Positions 61,644 through 64,000 of a stretch of DNA of 64,000 bases are shown here, piece after piece. The stretch is from Caenorhabditis remanei (Eukaryota > Nematoda > Chromadorea > Rhabditida > Rhabditidae): assembly GCF_010183535.1 (NCBI RefSeq), contig NC_071333.1, positions 14,878,587 through 14,942,586 on the forward strand, written 5' to 3'. The first letter of the stretch is position 1. The number at the start of each line of letters is the position of its first letter. The notes under the pieces are model-generated. The model was not told the origin of the DNA, ran no database searches, and was given only the letters and a program-made list of their open reading frames with translations. The position numbers and the translations under genes are program-made.

Positions 61644-64000
61644 TTACTGCCGTTGGTCGGATTCGATAAAATAACCGTCTGCTAAGTGTGACGAAGTAAT
61701 GAACGAGGAGCACAGAGCAGTTGACGGTGATTGACGGCACTCTGTGATTTCGGAGGATCTTCCAAAACACGGTTGGCCCCCGTCACTTGCTGGTGGACTG
61801 ACACATGCTCGTACTCTGTAATTAGACTCTTTCTTATTCATGGGCCATTCAATCACCAATTTTAGATTTTGCACAGAATCGTTTGTGAGGATGGTTAATT
61901 GCCAGTTGGGTAAAATTGGAAAACGCTTGCTATGTTAATTCGCGGGGTGGTCCGTCTGTCCCTTAAACAGCCAACTCCAATTATCAAAACATTCACTTAA
62001 GAGCTCTTTGTTCCCCCTAATGCGTGTGTTTACGTGTGTCCAATTGCCATTATTGTTTTCCATCGGAAAAAAGGCGTCCACGACAAAATCGGATAATGAA
62101 GCAGAGATGGCTCTCTTGGTCCCAATGGATGTATTGAATTTCTGATGAGGGGTGTATAAATGCACTTAATTCACTTTTTCTTTTGCCTCCTCCGTTTCCT
62201 AGGGCTTCCGAACAGCTTTATGAATACATTGAGCCAAGTATACTGCCAAAAATGGTAGGAGAAACGGGGTGGAATAAATGAAAAGGCAGAGGAATAGGAG
62301 AAGAAATGAATAATAAAAGCAAGATCTTTATCTAGATGGGGGAAAGACGCGAAAGAGTATTGCAACCTAGGGAATTGAGAAAAGAAGACGCACTTTCGAA
62401 AATTGGAAAGGAGTTTGTTCCTGAGTCTAATTTACTTGAGTTCAACAAGATCAGTTGAAATTAGTACTTTCTTGAACAATAAAACATTTTCAATTTAGGT
62501 AATTGGACTGCGATTTGGTAACAAAGTACTTCTCATGGCTGCTGAATTCAAAACTAGGGATTTGAAAACTAGGGGATGAAAACCAATTTTGTATTAACTC
62601 ACCTCGTTTTCGTACCAATACCACAGTTACCCATACAACCCGACCATTCGTTCCATGCTGACCACTCACCGTCACTCTCTGAAATTAGAAAAACATTTCA
62701 CACTATTCCTAACCGGTGTCAACAAAATCAATTTTTAAACTAGAAATATCATGCAAAACCAAAAGTATACCGTGGTCACATGCGGGTAGATCACATAGCG
62801 ATGTTTGGTGTGCTAGTCCAGTGCATGATTGTCCGCCTCTTGGCTCCGGCGAACTGCACGTTCGATCTCGTGTCTGGACGCCAAATCCGCAGGAAGCCGA
62901 ACAAGCTGACCAGTCTGACCAACTGGACCAACCGCCATCTCTCACTAAAAAATGCATGCAAGGGAAATGAGTTTAAGGAAATGAGAAAAGTGCAGTGATC
63001 AAAAATAATAGAAGCAGAAAAAAAAAATCAACTTGGGATAAACGGGGAATGTTGTAAAACGAAAGCTACAAAATGAAATTCTAAACCAAATTGTTTCCAA
63101 CTTACAGTGACATCTAGCAGGATCAAAACATGGATTGAGTTCAAAATCGGAACCTGAACATTGAGAACCTCCTTGAGATGGTTTAGGGTTTGCACAGAAT
63201 CTGAAAAATTTATATTGTTATATCTAGTCATTTTCAAATATAATCTTTTGATCTTTTCACAAAGTTTCTCATTTCATCTCTACCTCGTTCTGCTTCTATG
63301 CCCGTTTCTGCAATAATCGGTACATTCACTCCATGATGTCCAGTCAGTCCATCCACCGTCCACTTTTCCATCTCCACACACATTATCCATTACGCATGGT
63401 CGTTGGTCAAATGAGTAACCCGAACAATAGGAACCCCGATTCGATGGTATCGGTTCACTACACATTCGATTTCTAATTTGATGGCCGGTGTCTCCGCAAT
63501 CTTTCGAGCAAGATGACCATTCCGACCATAATGACCAACCACCTGCTGACGGTGAACAATTCTGAAAAAGATCTTGCAGCTGCCGTTGAACAATTAAGAA
63601 ACAATTAGACTTTTTTCAAAGGTTGTTGATGTACACCGCGGAGATAAGCCACCACATGTCACACTCACACACTATTACGTATCCCACACCTGTCACACAA
63701 TTCGCCATCACCACAAACACCCATCATTTTCTCAGATTATATTTTGAATGACTTACACCAGGAGCGCAAGGGATCTGCTCTAGGATCGACCCGGCGCAGA
63801 AACCTTGAACGGTTGGATCAGCCACTTGACAGAATCTTCGACGAGTGGAGGTTAATGAGAAGCAAGAGCAAGCGCTCCATGAGGACCACTCCGACCATCG
63901 CGGTGCGTCAAAAGAATTTTCTGAGATGGTGTTGCCACTTGAAATTGAAGAGCAAGATGGCAGATCTTTACACCTTCTGCTTTCTGCGTAGCTTGAGCAC
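61644..64000 (-). CDS. Multi-thrombospondin-type-1-repeat extracellular protein, 3' end (partial)
   Basis: Six in-window exons run from the window edge: 64000-63757, 63561-63284, 63200-63106, 62944-62771, 62678-62603 and 61815-61644; all phases close and the stop is at 61644. They encode the tail of one repeat (YAESRRCKDLPSC) and five more TSP1 repeats: WSEWSSWSACS (partly degenerate), WSLWSEWSSCSKDCG, WTDWTSWSECTDYC, WSSWSDWSACSASCG and WSAWNEWSGCMGNCG. W-x-x-W motifs are C-mannosylation sites, and CSxxCG Ser/Thr are O-fucosylation sites in this family. It ends after about 22 residues past the last repeat with no membrane segment, so it is probably secreted or matrix-bound. The N-terminal part is outside the window, so whether it is ADAMTS-like, semaphorin-like or purely TSR is unknown. 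Confidence 0.85.

Overview
This is nematode genomic DNA, almost certainly Caenorhabditis and probably C. elegans chromosome X. It is AT-rich, has many 40-60 nt introns ending in TTTCAG-like acceptors, and the genes are spliced on both strands. Gene names come from recognising proteins and gene order (a cept-1 / pgp-12 to pgp-15 / rgs-2 / nhr-27 neighbourhood), not from any search. Coordinates of multi-exon genes run from start codon to stop codon, and exons are given in the evidence.

Layout: (1) 1.85-4.24 kb (+): a secreted IL-17-like cytokine, probably ilc-17.1. (2) 5.64-7.70 kb (-): choline/ethanolamine phosphotransferase cept-1, with a possible extra N-terminal exon at 9.6 kb. (3) 11.8-34.4 kb: four full-length P-glycoprotein (ABCB) genes arranged +,+,-,-, probably pgp-15, pgp-14, pgp-13 and pgp-12. 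They share exon lengths and intron phases. The third has a one-base frameshift in an A-run in this sequence, and the first two share a 140-nt identical tract. (4) 36.7-49.1 kb (-): a small RGS protein gene (probably rgs-2). One common RGS body is preceded by at least six alternative first exons, all ending in phase 2, several with cysteine-rich or myristoylation-type N-termini. A 319-bp foldback element lies inside the gene. (5) 53.75-56.3 kb (+): two tandem nuclear hormone receptors. The first is a decayed copy that has lost its second zinc finger; the second (probably nhr-27) is intact. (6) 56.45-59.37 kb (-): a complete UDP-glycosyltransferase with a GC-AG intron. (7) 61.6-64 kb (-): the 3' end of a multi-thrombospondin-type-1-repeat protein that runs out of the window.

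Functionally the block combines xenobiotic handling (four ABC efflux pumps, a UGT and a nuclear receptor), membrane phospholipid synthesis, G-protein signalling and immune/neuromodulatory cytokine signalling. These are independent transcription units. Spacing (about 1.6 kb between same-strand pgp genes) gives no sign of operons. No tRNA, rRNA, CRISPR or bacterial-type feature was seen.
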